Of a DNA stretch of 64,000 nucleotides, positions 53,746 through 64,000 are shown piece by piece (positions within the stretch are counted from its first letter, which is position 1; each line of letters starts with the position of its first letter). A program made the position numbers and the translations under genes. The notes beneath the pieces were generated by a model, which was not told where the DNA came from, searched no databases, and saw only the letters and a list, made by a program, of their open reading frames with translations. The stretch covers positions 669,501 through 733,500 of the forward strand of contig JAWRVZ010000213.1 in the NCBI GenBank assembly GCA_037043235.1, in the 5' to 3' direction. This stretch comes from Rhodeus uyekii (lineage: Eukaryota > Chordata > Actinopteri > Cypriniformes > Acheilognathidae).

Positions 53746-55440
53746 CTTCTGCCGTAATGCGTCTCGTGCAGACCAAACTGTAAGGTCTAGAGACTTGAAA
53801 GTTGGTCAGATGGTAGGTCTCAATTTGGGGAGAACGTATCAAAATATGACGCAAATCGGGCAATAGGTGGCGCTACAGCGACTACAAACGCGTACACGCT
53901 CATAACTCGTAAACCGTTTGTCCTACAATCAAGTGTCTTATATCCCTGGAATCCTTGGCTCAAGACTTAAAAAATGTATATCTCCGATTTCATTTCCGCC
54001 TATAAAAATTTTCCGCCATTTTTAATTTTCTGAAAAAAATTTTTTTCGAACTCCTCATAGGCCGTTTGTCCAAATCACGCAAAATTTCCCACGCATCATC
54101 TAGAGACTCTCATGACTAAAAGTTGTCAAAGGAATTTTAATCGGTGATTCACGCTTGCAACAAGACAATAAAACGTTCGCATAAGGCGGAGACACTTTTG
54201 CTAAAATCGTAATAGCTCTGGAACCCAAAGAGATAATCTCACCAAACTTCACATAGTCATGTATAAGCTCAATTTGTGGTCACACCAAAAAAACTGCGAT
54301 GATTGACCACTTGGTGGCGCTATATTGCGAAAAAAACACTCAATCACCTGTACAGGGTCACATGGTAGTCCGATTGACCTGAGACTTGTCATGCACGGTC
54401 ATTGTCCAAGGGTCCATGATGGTCTATGAGGACATTGGTGTATCTCAAAAAACATGACCGTCATCGGCCAATGAACTTTGAGCATCAATTAGACTAGCTT
54501 AACGAAGGTCGATCGGAACGAAACTCGATGGGCGTGTTTAACTCATGGCCCTAGTGGTCTGTCAGAATTTTGAAGAAAATCGGACACTAGTTGGCGCTAA
54601 CGAGTTTTTTGCGTCTCTACTCACGTGGTGTTTCACGCATCCAAAAAATATTAATATCATCTGATAGATCTCCTCATACTGAACAACTTTGCCTCAAGAA
54701 CCACTGCTGTCAATCAAATTGTTTGCGAAATATTGGAGATTTTTGAAATTTCAAATTTTTCGAACTCGTCATAGGCCGTCAATCTCACTGGCTTGAAAAT
54801 TCACACGCATCATCTAGGGACACTCAAGGCAAAAAGTTGTCAAAGGATTTTCGATTAGTTAAACCGTTCAGCAGATACAATTTTTCATATATTTCTGATT
54901 TGGCCTATTGTGATTAAAATGTCTATATATCTTGTCCAAAAACAAGAAACTTCACAAAACTGTGTAAATGTTACGAACAAGACATTATGAAGAAACTTGT
55001 GAGGTTTCATGTATTTCTGATGCTCGTACGGCTCACAATAAATTATAAACGATCTATATTTTAAAATCTTAGAAAAGCTGTAATACTACTTTTGTCCACA
55101 AGAGAAACGTCACCGATCTGTGAACATGTTAAGAACAAGTCATTTTGAAGAAATGTGTCAGGTCTCATGTATTTCTGATGCTCATAGGGCTCACAATAAA
55201 TTACAAACGATCTACATTTTAAAATCTTAGAAAAGCTGTAATACAGTTCACAATGTCAATATCATTTGATCTTCTCATTCTGAACATCTTTGAAAGATGC
55301 CTATACATTGTTTACAAAAAGTAGAAACTTCACAGAACTGTGCACATTAGGAGAACTAGTCAGATTGACCACAAACCGTCTTGAAAGCTCAGATGGTCTT
55401 GCGACGTTTGAACCCCGGTCATTGCTGCTTGCAGCTATAT
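53668..55440 (+). mobile_element. Family A element, uninterrupted copy with a 3' deletion
   Basis: Head at 53668, body from about 53720. A jump at about 55243 (CTGTAATA to CAGTTCACAATG) removes a few hundred bases before the tail, which ends 55440. Confidence 0.76.
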
Positions 55441-56734
55441 TTATTATTATTATTATTATTCTTCTGCCGTAATGCGTCTTGTGCAGACCAAACCGTAAGG
55501 TGTAGAGACTTGAAACTTTGTCAGATGGTAGGTCTCAATTTGGGGAGAACGTATCAAAATATGACGCAAATCGGGCTATAGGTGGCGCTACAGCGACTAC
55601 AAACGCGTACATGTTCATAACTCGTAAACCGTTTGTCGTACACTCAAGTGTCTTATATCTCTGGAATCCTTGGCTCAAGACTTAAAAAATGTATATCTCC
55701 GATTTCATTTCCGCCTTTAAAAATTTTCCGCCATTTTGAATTTTCTGAAAAAAAAAGTTTTCGAACTCCTCATAGACCATTTGTCCAAATAACGCGAAAC
55801 TTCACACATATCATCTAGAGACTCTCATGACCAAAAGTTATTCAAATAATTTTGATCGGTGATTCACGCTTGCAACGACACGCTAAAACGTTTGCATAAG
55901 GCGGAGACACTTTTGCTAAAATCGTAATAGCTCTGGAACGCAAAGAGATAATCTCACCAAACTTCACATAGTCATGTATAAGCTCAATTTGTGGTCACAC
56001 CAAAAAAACTGCGATGATTGACCACTTGGTGGCGCTATATTGCGAAAAAAACACTCAATCACCTGTACAGAGTCACATGGTAGTCCGATTGACCTGAGAC
56101 TTGTCATGCACGGTCTTTGTCCAAGGGTCCATGATGGTCTATGAGGACATTGGTGTATCTCAAAAAACATGACCGTCATCGGCCAATGAACTTTGAGCAT
56201 CAATTAGACCAGCTTAACGAAGGTCGATCGGAACGAAACTCGATGGGCGTGTTTGACTCATGGCCCTAGTGGTCTGTCAGAATTTTGAAGAAAATCGGAC
56301 ACTAGTTGGCGCTAACGAGTTTTTTGCGTCTCTACTCACGTGGTGTTTCACGCATCCACAAAATATTGACTTCATCTGATAGATCTCCTCATACTGAACA
56401 ACTTTGCCTCAAGAACCACTGCTGTCAATCAAATTGTTTGCGAAATATTGGAGATTTTTGAAATTTCAAATTTTTCGAACTCGTCATAGGCCGTCAATCT
56501 CACTGTCTTGAAAATTCACATGCATCATCTAGGGACACTCAAGGCAAAAAGTTGTCAAAGGATTTTCGATTAGTTAAACCGTTCAGCAGATACAATTTTT
56601 CATATATTTCTGATTTGGCCTATTGTGATTAAAATGTCTATATATCTTGTCCAAAAACAAGAAACTTCACAAAACTGTGTAAATGTTAAGAACCAGACAT
56701 TATGAAGAAACTTGTGAGGTTTCATGTATTTCTG
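55441..56734 (+). mobile_element. Family A body, truncated at 56734
   Basis: Body without head. It matches sister copies until ATGTATTTCTG and then changes abruptly to unrelated sequence (GGAGCTTCAG…). No tail. This is the right edge of the array. Confidence 0.78.
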
Positions 56735-57417
56735 GGAGCTTCAGTGAGACTGGAGCTCCCAGAGGAAACACTCACTGAAACACGGAGACATGTAGAAACC
56801 AGACAGAAAGTTTGTTTACAGCGCTACCCACTGAGCAATCATCACACCTTTTGGAACAGACTTATTTGCAACTTAAATAGCACATACATTCAGACCTAGA
56901 TTTTTAAGGGAAAAAAAATTAACCCTGAATATTGCATTACAATTTAAAATGCATTACTCATCTGTACAATTTAAATGCATAAGGAGACTACATAAACAAA
57001 AACAAAACCTCACCTTAAACGTCTGGACACACACAAGATATTTGACATTTGTTTTGTAGAAATGTTGCATTCTAGCAGAAAGCGCAACTGTTCTTGGGTT
57101 ATGGAGAATGTGGAGAGCCAGATAAAGGGAGCACTATAACCCTGGGGTACTAAGGATTTCAGAAAAAAAATACTGCTTATTAAAGAACAATTCACAAGTA
57201 AAACAAAACATACCAAATATATTAACATGATACATATTATATTAACACATTTTGGAAAATTCTTTGCTGTTAAGTTGATGTTTGCAAATGATCCATATAA
57301 GAGACATGGTTCAGCATATCATTTGCTGTTTCAGGATCCAGCAATCTCCCTCTTGACCATACCACACTTCTGGCCATTGTCTGCATTCTGTAACAGGGAA
57401 AATATATAATTTAAAAC
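56735..57417. other. No gene recognised
   Basis: Starts with a small inverted repeat (GGAGCTTCAGTGAGACTGGAGCTCC). The remainder is AT-rich with no named feature. Confidence 0.45.
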
Positions 57418-58680
57418 AACAGTCACAATCTCATCCATTACTCCTCCACTACTCTTCCCATGATCCTCCTTGGTTCCCACCTGTACTATCTGTCCCAATC
57501 ATCTGCACCTGCCAAACGTCACCCTTGTCAGCACCTTCAAAAGCACCCACTTTGTCTCCCCTAGTTGTCCAGTCACTTTATACATAGTGGATTAACCCAG
57601 TGTTATCTCCATCTTTTGCTCCAGTCACAGAGCCGGCTCCTAAAAATGTACCGTATTTTCCTGCATATAACACGCAGACGCAGATAATCCGCACCCTCAT
57701 ATAGCCCAATGGTTTTGGGGTTTTGTGTAAAAATTATTGGCATAACCCGCACCTAATATAACCCGCACCTAATATAACCCACACCCATAGATTGATGAAC
57801 TTTTTTGTGTAAGTTCACATTTCGAATTTCGAATGTTGCTCGCATGATGTCAATTATCCATAACTGTTCAGGCTCGGTGTTTGTGCGCGAAATTCACACA
57901 ATAAGAAAACAAACACAAGTCAGAATCAGAACAAAAATAAAGAGCAGTCTCTCCTGCTGAGAAGCAGCACGTCCCGTAAGAAGCGATTCTACAGGTGTTG
58001 ATCATCGGATGAGATGAGAAGAGCCCGCCCTCATGCAGCACAGCCAATCACATCTTCTTGCATGATTGACAGGTCAGACAGCCAATCAGAGCCAGCTGTC
58101 AGAGTGATAGTACAAGCGCCAGAGACAACAACCCTCGCAAGAAAGAGAAACAGAAAGAAAATACTGCAAAAAACCTTCCGTCCTTGGGGACATAACAAAT
58201 ATATTGAAATATTATTACCTGTAAAAAAAATTGTGATATAGCCCGCACCCTTATGTAACTCGCACACTCCCTGCGAAGTTTGTAAAATCTGGTATAACCC
58301 GCAGGTTTATAAGGGAATATACGGTAATAGTTTTATTACAATAGTTTGTAATAGTTTTATTAGAATCATTTTCCCAATCATTTTTTAGCTGGTGGGGGGA
58401 GGGGCTAAACACATCAGCTCCTGTGGTAAGGCGACGGAGGCTGATTCGCGACAGTCCCAATGACTACTACCATCTCCCTGGCTCCCAGCATCGCCAGTGC
58501 CCCCCTACCTCCCTAAGTTGGACTCAGTTTGGCACAAGTTCACGTCTTCCAGGAGGGGTGTATACTGTCACGATCTCACCTATTTCTATTGCGCTACACT
58601 TCCCATGATCTTCCCTGCTTCCCACCTGCAATCACGTCCAAAACAGCACCTGTGTAACATCTGAACTGAAAAGACACACA
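57418..58680 (+). mobile_element. LTR retroelement relic split by a MITE
   Basis: 57418-57560 and 58566-58680 are diverged copies of one LTR start (CACAATCTCATCC / CACGATCTCACC, then ACTTCCCATGATCYTCC). The right copy starts TGTCACGATC after the purine-rich AGGAGGGGTGTATAC, a possible polypurine tract. Little internal sequence remains. Confidence 0.5.
57651..58324. mobile_element. Tc1/mariner-like MITE, TA target
   Basis: Ends CCGTATTTTCC and (reverse complement of the right end) CCGTATATTCC, flanked by TA on both sides (57649-57650, 58325-58326). Internal repeats of ATAACCCGCAC occur near both ends. No open transposase. Confidence 0.65.
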
Positions 58681-59053
58681 TGGCTATTTGGTATATTTAA
58701 TAAATAATCTCTAAAACCACTCAACAGCCAGAAAGGTAAACCCTCAAAGTGTATAAACCAAGTGTCTGCTTGCCATGGTTTTATGACCAAAAGGAATGAG
58801 GAGCAGCACTGATGTTGATTCTCCCACTCTGCCATCCCCTATTGATGGGATTTCTGAATAGTCCCCCACATTATTAAAAGAAATTTCAGTTATTCCCGTC
58901 TTCTGTGCCTTCATCCTTCTATACACTGTACACTTAACAATCATCTTTCTGTCAGTCCACATTCCCTGACAGTAATATAATTAAAAAAACATTTTTTCGA
59001 GTTCAAAAATGGTCTTCGGTAAGCCTATTTTTGACAATTAATCAAAATGTCAT
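58681..59053. other. No gene recognised
   Basis: AT-rich sequence between LTR pieces; nothing recognised. Confidence 0.5.
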
Positions 59054-59464
59054 TGTCACGGATCCAGCCACACCCCTCGCACCAGACTCATTCACTTCTC
59101 ACTCACGATCCCAATCACCAGAATACTGAACACCTGCACCTGCCTAGTCAGCATTCCTTAAATACAAGCTTCACCCTGCAAATCACTGTCCGGTCTCGTC
59201 ACTGACTGCCAGACTCTCATGCCAGCGACAACCCGTGTTGACGCCGTCATTACCGACCCCGATTGTCCAGGATCTCCTTCCGTGAACCTTCAGGCATTCT
59301 TCCCGTGATCTCCAGCCCAGTATTGTCCACTTCCCATCAGATAAGCCTCTCTGCCGCTACCAGTTCTTCTCTACACCTTCAGTCACCAGCTACTTGCTCT
59401 GAGTTTGCTTTATTCAATAAACATCATCACCACTCACGTCTGTGTCCGATTGTTTATCATGACA
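59054..59464 (+). mobile_element. Solo LTR, 411 bp, 5-bp target duplication
   Basis: Starts TGTCACGGATCCAGCCACAC and ends ATCATGACA, with AATAAA near 59417. Flanked by GTCAT at 59049-59053 and 59465-59469. Same family and length as 77-487. Confidence 0.87.
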
Positions 59465-59469
59465 GTCAT

Positions 59470-60583
59470 GTTGTCATGTTGATTTATTACTTTTCTTTAA
59501 GAAAAAAGAACTCTCAGGAAAGATCATAAAAAAATTGCTTCAGAAAAGTGTAAAGTGCTTAGGACTATACATATATTCTAACCTAAATTTAAATGGAATT
59601 AAATATACAATTACATACATTTTATTAGCCATCCATTAAACATCCACTGGTATTGTAAGATGACAACATCTAATGATTTAAAGTTGCATTAAATCAGCCA
59701 TGTTTCTTTCATATGCAAAGTATTTTGGACATAACTTATTATCACAAGATTCAAAACTTCTTCGGTGTGGCTAGAAGAAGGCAGCTGAAACCAGAATGAA
59801 AAGCTCCTTTGGCAGTTTGCTGAAAAAAAAAACAATCATGAAAAGCTCTTGACTTTGCTACCAGAGAAAGAGCGTTCAATTACAAACTTAAAATGTATAA
59901 CTGTGCAAATCTGTTATATTTATGGATTTTTCCTAATATGATCAAACACCTTAAATAAAGTGGTGGTATTAAAAGTTCTACAGAGAAACTGTGGAAACAA
60001 AATCCATTGCTGCTTTTACATATATTCTTTTTTTTCTTCTTCTTATTTTAATGATTTATAATGATTGATTTCTAACCAAGCCATTTCTAATTTATGTTTT
60101 GAATGACTTATGATTTATGTACACTTTTGTCTATTGCCTATGTAACCTATCCATTAAAGCCTTTACTTTGCTTTTCTGTATTTTTCCATAGAATAAGGAT
60201 GACTATTGTATCTACGTCTCAACATGTTATCAGAATGTTTGGGTAGTCTTTCTGCTGATAGTTGGAGCCTGAGCCGAGTTCAGCTTTGGGGTTCTGTGTA
60301 TCTGTGCATCTCTGTGTGTGCGTGAAAAAGCTCTGTATTGGTGAGGTGATTAACTGGCACCATAAGTAGACAGAATGACTTATTGTTCTTGACAGTCTGA
60401 TGCCAAGGAACGCTTTTCTGCATCACTTAATGCATAGAGCAGAGGCCTTGTCAACCATGTGACCGACAAATATATTCTTCTGACTATCTGTTCTTGTATG
60501 GAAAATTGCTATTTTAGTTTACCTTTCTTTCTTTCTTAGCCAATCAGAATCATTTAACCTTCAGTAATGATGTAGTTAGTAGC
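59470..60583. other. No gene recognised
   Basis: AT-rich, no coding frame of note and no repeat I can name. Confidence 0.5.
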
Positions 60584-60995
60584 TGTCATCCTTGGTCCTG
60601 TCTGTGTGTGTCATCTTTGTCACTTCCTGTCAATAAGGTCTTTGTTTCACTTCCTGTATATGGCATCAGCACTTCCTGTTAACTTCTGGCCTTTCTAGAT
60701 CTTTCCTCACCTGTCTTGTATCACTGATCTCGTCAGTGTTTCCCATGTTCTCCTCTATAAATACAATCTTGTATTTCCTGGTCCTTGTCAGTTGTTGATG
60801 TTACTTTGTGGATGTTGGTGGCTTGTTGTTTCCTTTGTGTGTGGATGCTGTTTCTCCTTCCATGTTCATGTTATTTCTGTGTATCCACTATGAGTGCCGT
60901 TTTTGTTTTTCTTTTGAATAAAGAGTGTTCAGTGTTGAACCCTGCATCTCCTCGTGCTCCTTGCTCTACATCGCACACGCCACGCTAGTGTTATA
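60584..60995 (+). repeat. LTR-like sequence with TATA and poly(A) signals
   Basis: Has CTCTATAAATAC (60752) and TTGAATAAAGAGTG (60914), and its 3' part (TGTGTGTGGATGCTGT…AGTGCCGTTTT…AAAGAG) resembles the LTR of the element at 2631-3832. End points are uncertain and no target duplication was found. Confidence 0.5.
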
Positions 60996-61534
60996 GTAAC
61001 TTCTATTAGTGTATAATTGCTGTAACAACGTCATTGTATGTGGGGCGACCTATAAACTCCTTGTGAGACCTGAAGCTTCTGGTGATGAAACTGCAAACTA
61101 AACTGCACTAAAATTTGTATAATCAACTGCACTTCTGACTCCTGGTCTTCATTCAACATATCTGGTCCTCGGGTCTTAACTGTAAATCCCCTACAAAACA
61201 CTGTTATTTTACAGGTTATTACAATAAAGACCTTCATGCTCCATATTGCAAATTGAACATTTTATTTTAGAAGACAAAATACAAACCGTAAATAAAAAAA
61301 TACATTACACACAGCGTACACATTTGAAATGAAACACATTTAATAATTAAAATACTGTATCAATTAACAGTAGAATGTTTTTTATCAAGGTTTTATAAAA
61401 AATATGAATGAAATTTACTCAACTTTAAACTCAAGAAATGCTAAACTTATACATCTATGAGATACTCAGTTTCACATGACTACTGATTATAAAACTTTTT
61501 CATTATTCAGATATAAATTTATGTAAGCAAACAG
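60996..61534. other. No gene recognised
   Basis: AT-rich; nothing recognised on either strand. Confidence 0.5.
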
Positions 61535-61800
61535 TGTCATGGGTCCAGCCACACCCCTCGCACCAGACTCACTGACTCCTCCCACATGATTCCAATCACC
61601 TGAATACTGAACCTGTCACGTATCATCAACACCTTTAAATACAGATCTCACCTTGCAGTCATTGTCTGGTCTTGTCTATGACAACACGACTCTCATGCCA
61701 GCGGCAACTCATGTTGATGGCGCCATTTCTCTCCCGAGCATTCTTAAGATCTCCTTCTGTGATTCTCTGGTCTACATACTCCACGCTACCTGCAACCTAA
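61535..61800 (+). repeat. Truncated LTR of the 411-bp family
   Basis: Starts TGTCATGGGTCCAGCCACAC and follows the 59054 copy for about 260 bases, then diverges before the poly(A) region. 3' truncated. Confidence 0.65.
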
Positions 61801-62150
61801 AATTAAACTTGCTTTTCCTTTAGAACCACTCTTATGCCTAAATGCAGTTGTGCACAAAACTGTGGCATTTTCTGTATCTAATTCACAGCCTGATGTCACA
61901 CAACCTGTTATTCCTCTTTCCACAGTAACACCTATTTAAAACACTGCCTTATTTGCATACAAGTTACATTTGTATACAGACTTTTGCAGCATTAAGACGC
62001 TTCAAGCTGTTTGACTGCATTAAGCATGATGACTCATGGTTAATATGCAAATTTCTGTGGTATTTTTAATAAGGTAACTCCAAGGAAACACATTCCTCCT
62101 TCCTCTCTCAGAGACAAGAGACTAGATAGGATATTATTTATGAAATGGTA

Positions 62151-62235
62151 AACATAATACCACATAATAAAAAACATAATACCACATAATAATAAAAACA
62201 TATTAAAAACATAATACCACATAATAAAAAACATA
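62151..62235. repeat. 22-bp minisatellite, 3-4 units
   Basis: Units of AACATAATACCACATAATAA, one interrupted by a short AT insertion. Overlaps a meaningless minus-strand frame. Confidence 0.75.
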
Positions 62236-62479
62236 TTCATAAAGTCCTGTTTTTCTCTTTCAACTTTTATTTTTGCCATTATTGCTTGAGTAGACACATT
62301 CCATTGTGCATTTTCAGTTCATTTAATTGCAAAATTTGTTGTGTCGTTTTTATTTTAATTTACCTATAAAGAATAAATGATTTAGATTGCTATTCTCAAA
62401 CCAAGAATCAAAAATGAATTGGCTCTTTCTGAGCAAAAACACTGGAATAGGACGAAATAAGTAAATGTAAGCCTACAGC

Positions 62480-62700
62480 TGTCTCCTGGGGACTCCTTAT
62501 ATACCAGCACTTCTCAGTCATTCCTTGTCTGGTCTCATCAATGTAACAATATGTGGATCTCGACTTCCCTTATCAGACTACATCTTCATTGTCTTGTCTT
62601 TGGTGCCTTACTTTTTTTGACAGACTCAATTATATACAGGCCAGCTAAAAGCATTGCCAGTGTTTCACACTGCATCTTTATCTAATAAACCTGTTAAACA
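62480..62700 (+). repeat. LTR-like 3' fragment
   Basis: CTTATATACCAGCAC (TATA-like), then GTCTGGTCTCATC and CTAATAAACCTG, a layout matching the downstream half of the 411-bp LTR family. Directly abuts the DIRS terminus. Confidence 0.4.
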
Positions 62701-62701
62701 T

Positions 62702-62900
62702 GTTCCCTGTCAAGGGAACTCGCACTGCGTCGAGATGCGATTGGGAACCTTTCAGTTTATATGTCTCTTGAAGCACAATCAAACTCAGGTGCGGGAGTGT
62801 ACGTCGCCGTGATGACGTCATCACGTCATGACCCGGGAGTATAAAGGCACGTCACGACCCGGAAGCGGGTTAGCTTTCAGTGTCTTCACAGCGCTCTAAC
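62702..62900 (+). promoter_or_regulatory. DIRS copy 3 terminal repeat and promoter region
   Basis: Contains GTGATGACGTCATCACGTCA, which holds a full CRE (TGACGTCA), followed about 25 bases later by GAGTATAAAGGC, a good TATA box. Spacing and order match the terminal repeats of the other copies. Confidence 0.6.
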
Positions 62901-63007
62901 CTCAACGTGTGTGTGTGTGTGTGTGTGTGTATTTGCCGTTTGTGTGAGCCCAAGTCTAGTTTAAAAGAAAAGGGATTTCACCGTGTGTTTGTTTGAAGAG
63001 TGTGAAT

Positions 63008-64000
63008 ATGGCGCAGCAAGTTTTCAGGCGTTGTGTTACCCCTTGTCCCCGTTTTCTTTCGGGAAGGGATACACACGCCTTATGTGTAACTTGCCTGGGT
63101 GAGGAGCATGCATGATCAGCGCTCGAGGGCACTGATTGTGCAGACTGTTTGCAAATGAGTTTGCGAACACTCCGATCCCGCCTGGCGGTTTTCGAGGAAA
63201 CCGCCCAGGCTAGCGGCCCTCATGGTTCCGGTCCCGCTGCGGCTAAGGCCCAGCGGCGGCTGCGATCATGGGGGTCGCAGATGGATTTGTCAGAGGGGTC
63301 GGAGACGGGCCTGGCCTTTTCTCCACCTTTACCTGGCAGATCTAGCCCCGTTAGGGAGCCGGAAGCACGCCCTGTGGCGGTTTCTTCCGACCTTGACGAG
63401 GCGATACTGCAGCTATCCAGTTCCGAGGAACTGGACGTTGTTAGTATTAACGCTGATGAGGAGGTTCCGCCAGCCCCCTCACCAGCGTCAGATGAGTTGC
63501 TGGAGGTGGTGACTCGCGCCACCGCTAGGCTGGGCCTCGAGTGGCCGGCTGAGCGGACGCATGCTCGTCCAAAGAGCAGGCTGGACGAGCGCTTTTTGCC
63601 GTCCAGAGCACCACCTCAGCGTCGGTGTCTGCCTTTTTTCCCCGACCTCCACACTGAGGTGTCGAGGTCCTGGAATAGGCCCGCCTCCCACAGGGTGCAT
63701 AACAGCGAGACCGCTGTTTATGCCTCCCTAGTGGGAGCTAAAGAGCGCGGATACGGGGCGATGCCTAGAGTAGAGGAGTCCTTGGCTAATCATTTGGCTC
63801 CTCACTCACCGCAGCCCTTAAAGGCACCGGTGCTCCCCACCAAACCTCTCAGGGTTACGTCATCGTTGGTGGGGCGGGCATACTCATCGGCTGGTCAGGC
63901 TGCAGCATGCCTCCACACCTCTTCCATGCTGCAGGCCTACAAGGCTGAACTCCTCTCAGATCTTGATGAGGGGGGAGGGAGGTATTGGGCCAGAAGCAGT
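63008..64000 (+). pseudogene. DIRS copy 3 gag with one in-frame TGA
   Basis: ATG at 63008 gives MAQQVFRRCVTPCPRFLSGR, then CVTCLGEEHA, a TGA at 63113-63115 where an Arg codon is expected, SALEGTDCADC and onward through RLAVFEETAQASG, RLGLEWPAE, ERFLPSR and APVLPTKPLRVTSSLVG. The frame is open from 63116 to about 63985, where one extra G shifts it before IGPEA. The TGA looks like a CGA-to-TGA change. The reading continues past the window. Confidence 0.72.

Larger units (their letters stand above)
31997..56734 (+). repeat. 24.7-kb array of nested hairpin-ended elements (families A and B)
   Basis: Made of 16 heads, 13 bodies and 12 tails in one orientation. A head is AGGGG plus a stem-GAA-stem hairpin plus ACCTATTGT…TTGT…TTTTT, about 51 bases, then (TTA)n. 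A tail is the complement of the head start, a short spacer, and GCTGC-N2-GCAGC-TATAT, followed again by TTA. Family A heads read GGGGTTCAAACG; family B heads GGGGCCAAGC. Heads often stand next to each other, and bodies often follow a tail with no head, just as repeated insertion into the TTA tract inside older copies would give. Bodies carry no conserved long frame. Confidence 0.85.
62702..64000 (+). mobile_element. DIRS-type retrotransposon, copy 3, 5' part
   Basis: Begins GTTCCCTGTCAAGGGAAC, the same palindromic edge as copies 1 and 2, then GCACTGCGTCGAGATGCG, a CRE (TGACGTCATCACGTCATGA) and TATAAAGG near 62841. A gag frame follows. The element runs off the window. It is a more distant relative of copies 1 and 2. 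Confidence 0.8.

Noticed and set aside
31997..56734. Simple tandem (satellite) explanation for the whole array
   Set aside because: Unit lengths vary, heads cluster while bodies follow without heads, and the two families close in nested order. Local duplication of some parts is still possible and is listed as a finding.

Overview
The window looks like accessory DNA from a bony fish, most likely a cyprinid or close relative. The reasons are one finTRIM-type immune gene with the standard exon sizes of that fish-expanded family, three fish-type DIRS retrotransposons, L2- and L1-like LINEs, many solo LTRs, and a large nested array of hairpin-ended repeats. I recognise only one host protein gene that looks intact; almost everything else is mobile-element sequence. 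There is one 10-N assembly gap (30463-30472).

Layout. 1-4000: relics of two LINEs (an L2-like one on +, an L1/Tx1-like one on -), each broken by LTR elements. 4001-4778: nothing clear beyond a GT microsatellite and a possible zinc-finger relic. 4779-9597: a decayed DIRS element on the - strand. 10278-21774: a six-exon finTRIM gene on the - strand (RING, B-boxes, coiled coil, B30.2/SPRY; 543 codons plus stop). Its last intron holds a solo LTR and a second DIRS element (12483-17500, +), and its third intron holds a solo LTR and a MITE. An ISRE-like site lies 47 bases upstream of its start codon. 22450-26513: an L2-like LINE carrying three LTR insertions. 27272-28753: a Harbinger-type element with a broken transposase and a hAT-type MITE inside it. 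28858-30346: a 1.5-kb solo LTR. 30550-30694: a perfect 25-bp inverted repeat around an AT tract.

31997-56734 is the most striking part: 24.7 kb made of two related repeat families. Each copy is a roughly 51-bp 'head' with a stem-GAA-stem hairpin, then a TTA microsatellite, then a 1.3-2.2-kb body, then a 'tail' with the complement of the head and a small palindrome. I count 16 heads and 12 tails. Read in order they behave like nested brackets: copies inserted into the TTA tract just inside the head of older copies, up to several levels deep. The two families differ in sequence, but in each one the head hairpin and the head-tail inverted repeat still pair. The element class is not certain; a non-autonomous Helitron2/Helentron-like element is my best guess.

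56735-64000: LTR relics, a Tc1-like MITE, a 411-bp solo LTR with a target duplication, and the 5' part of a third DIRS element whose gag frame is open apart from one stop and a late frameshift.
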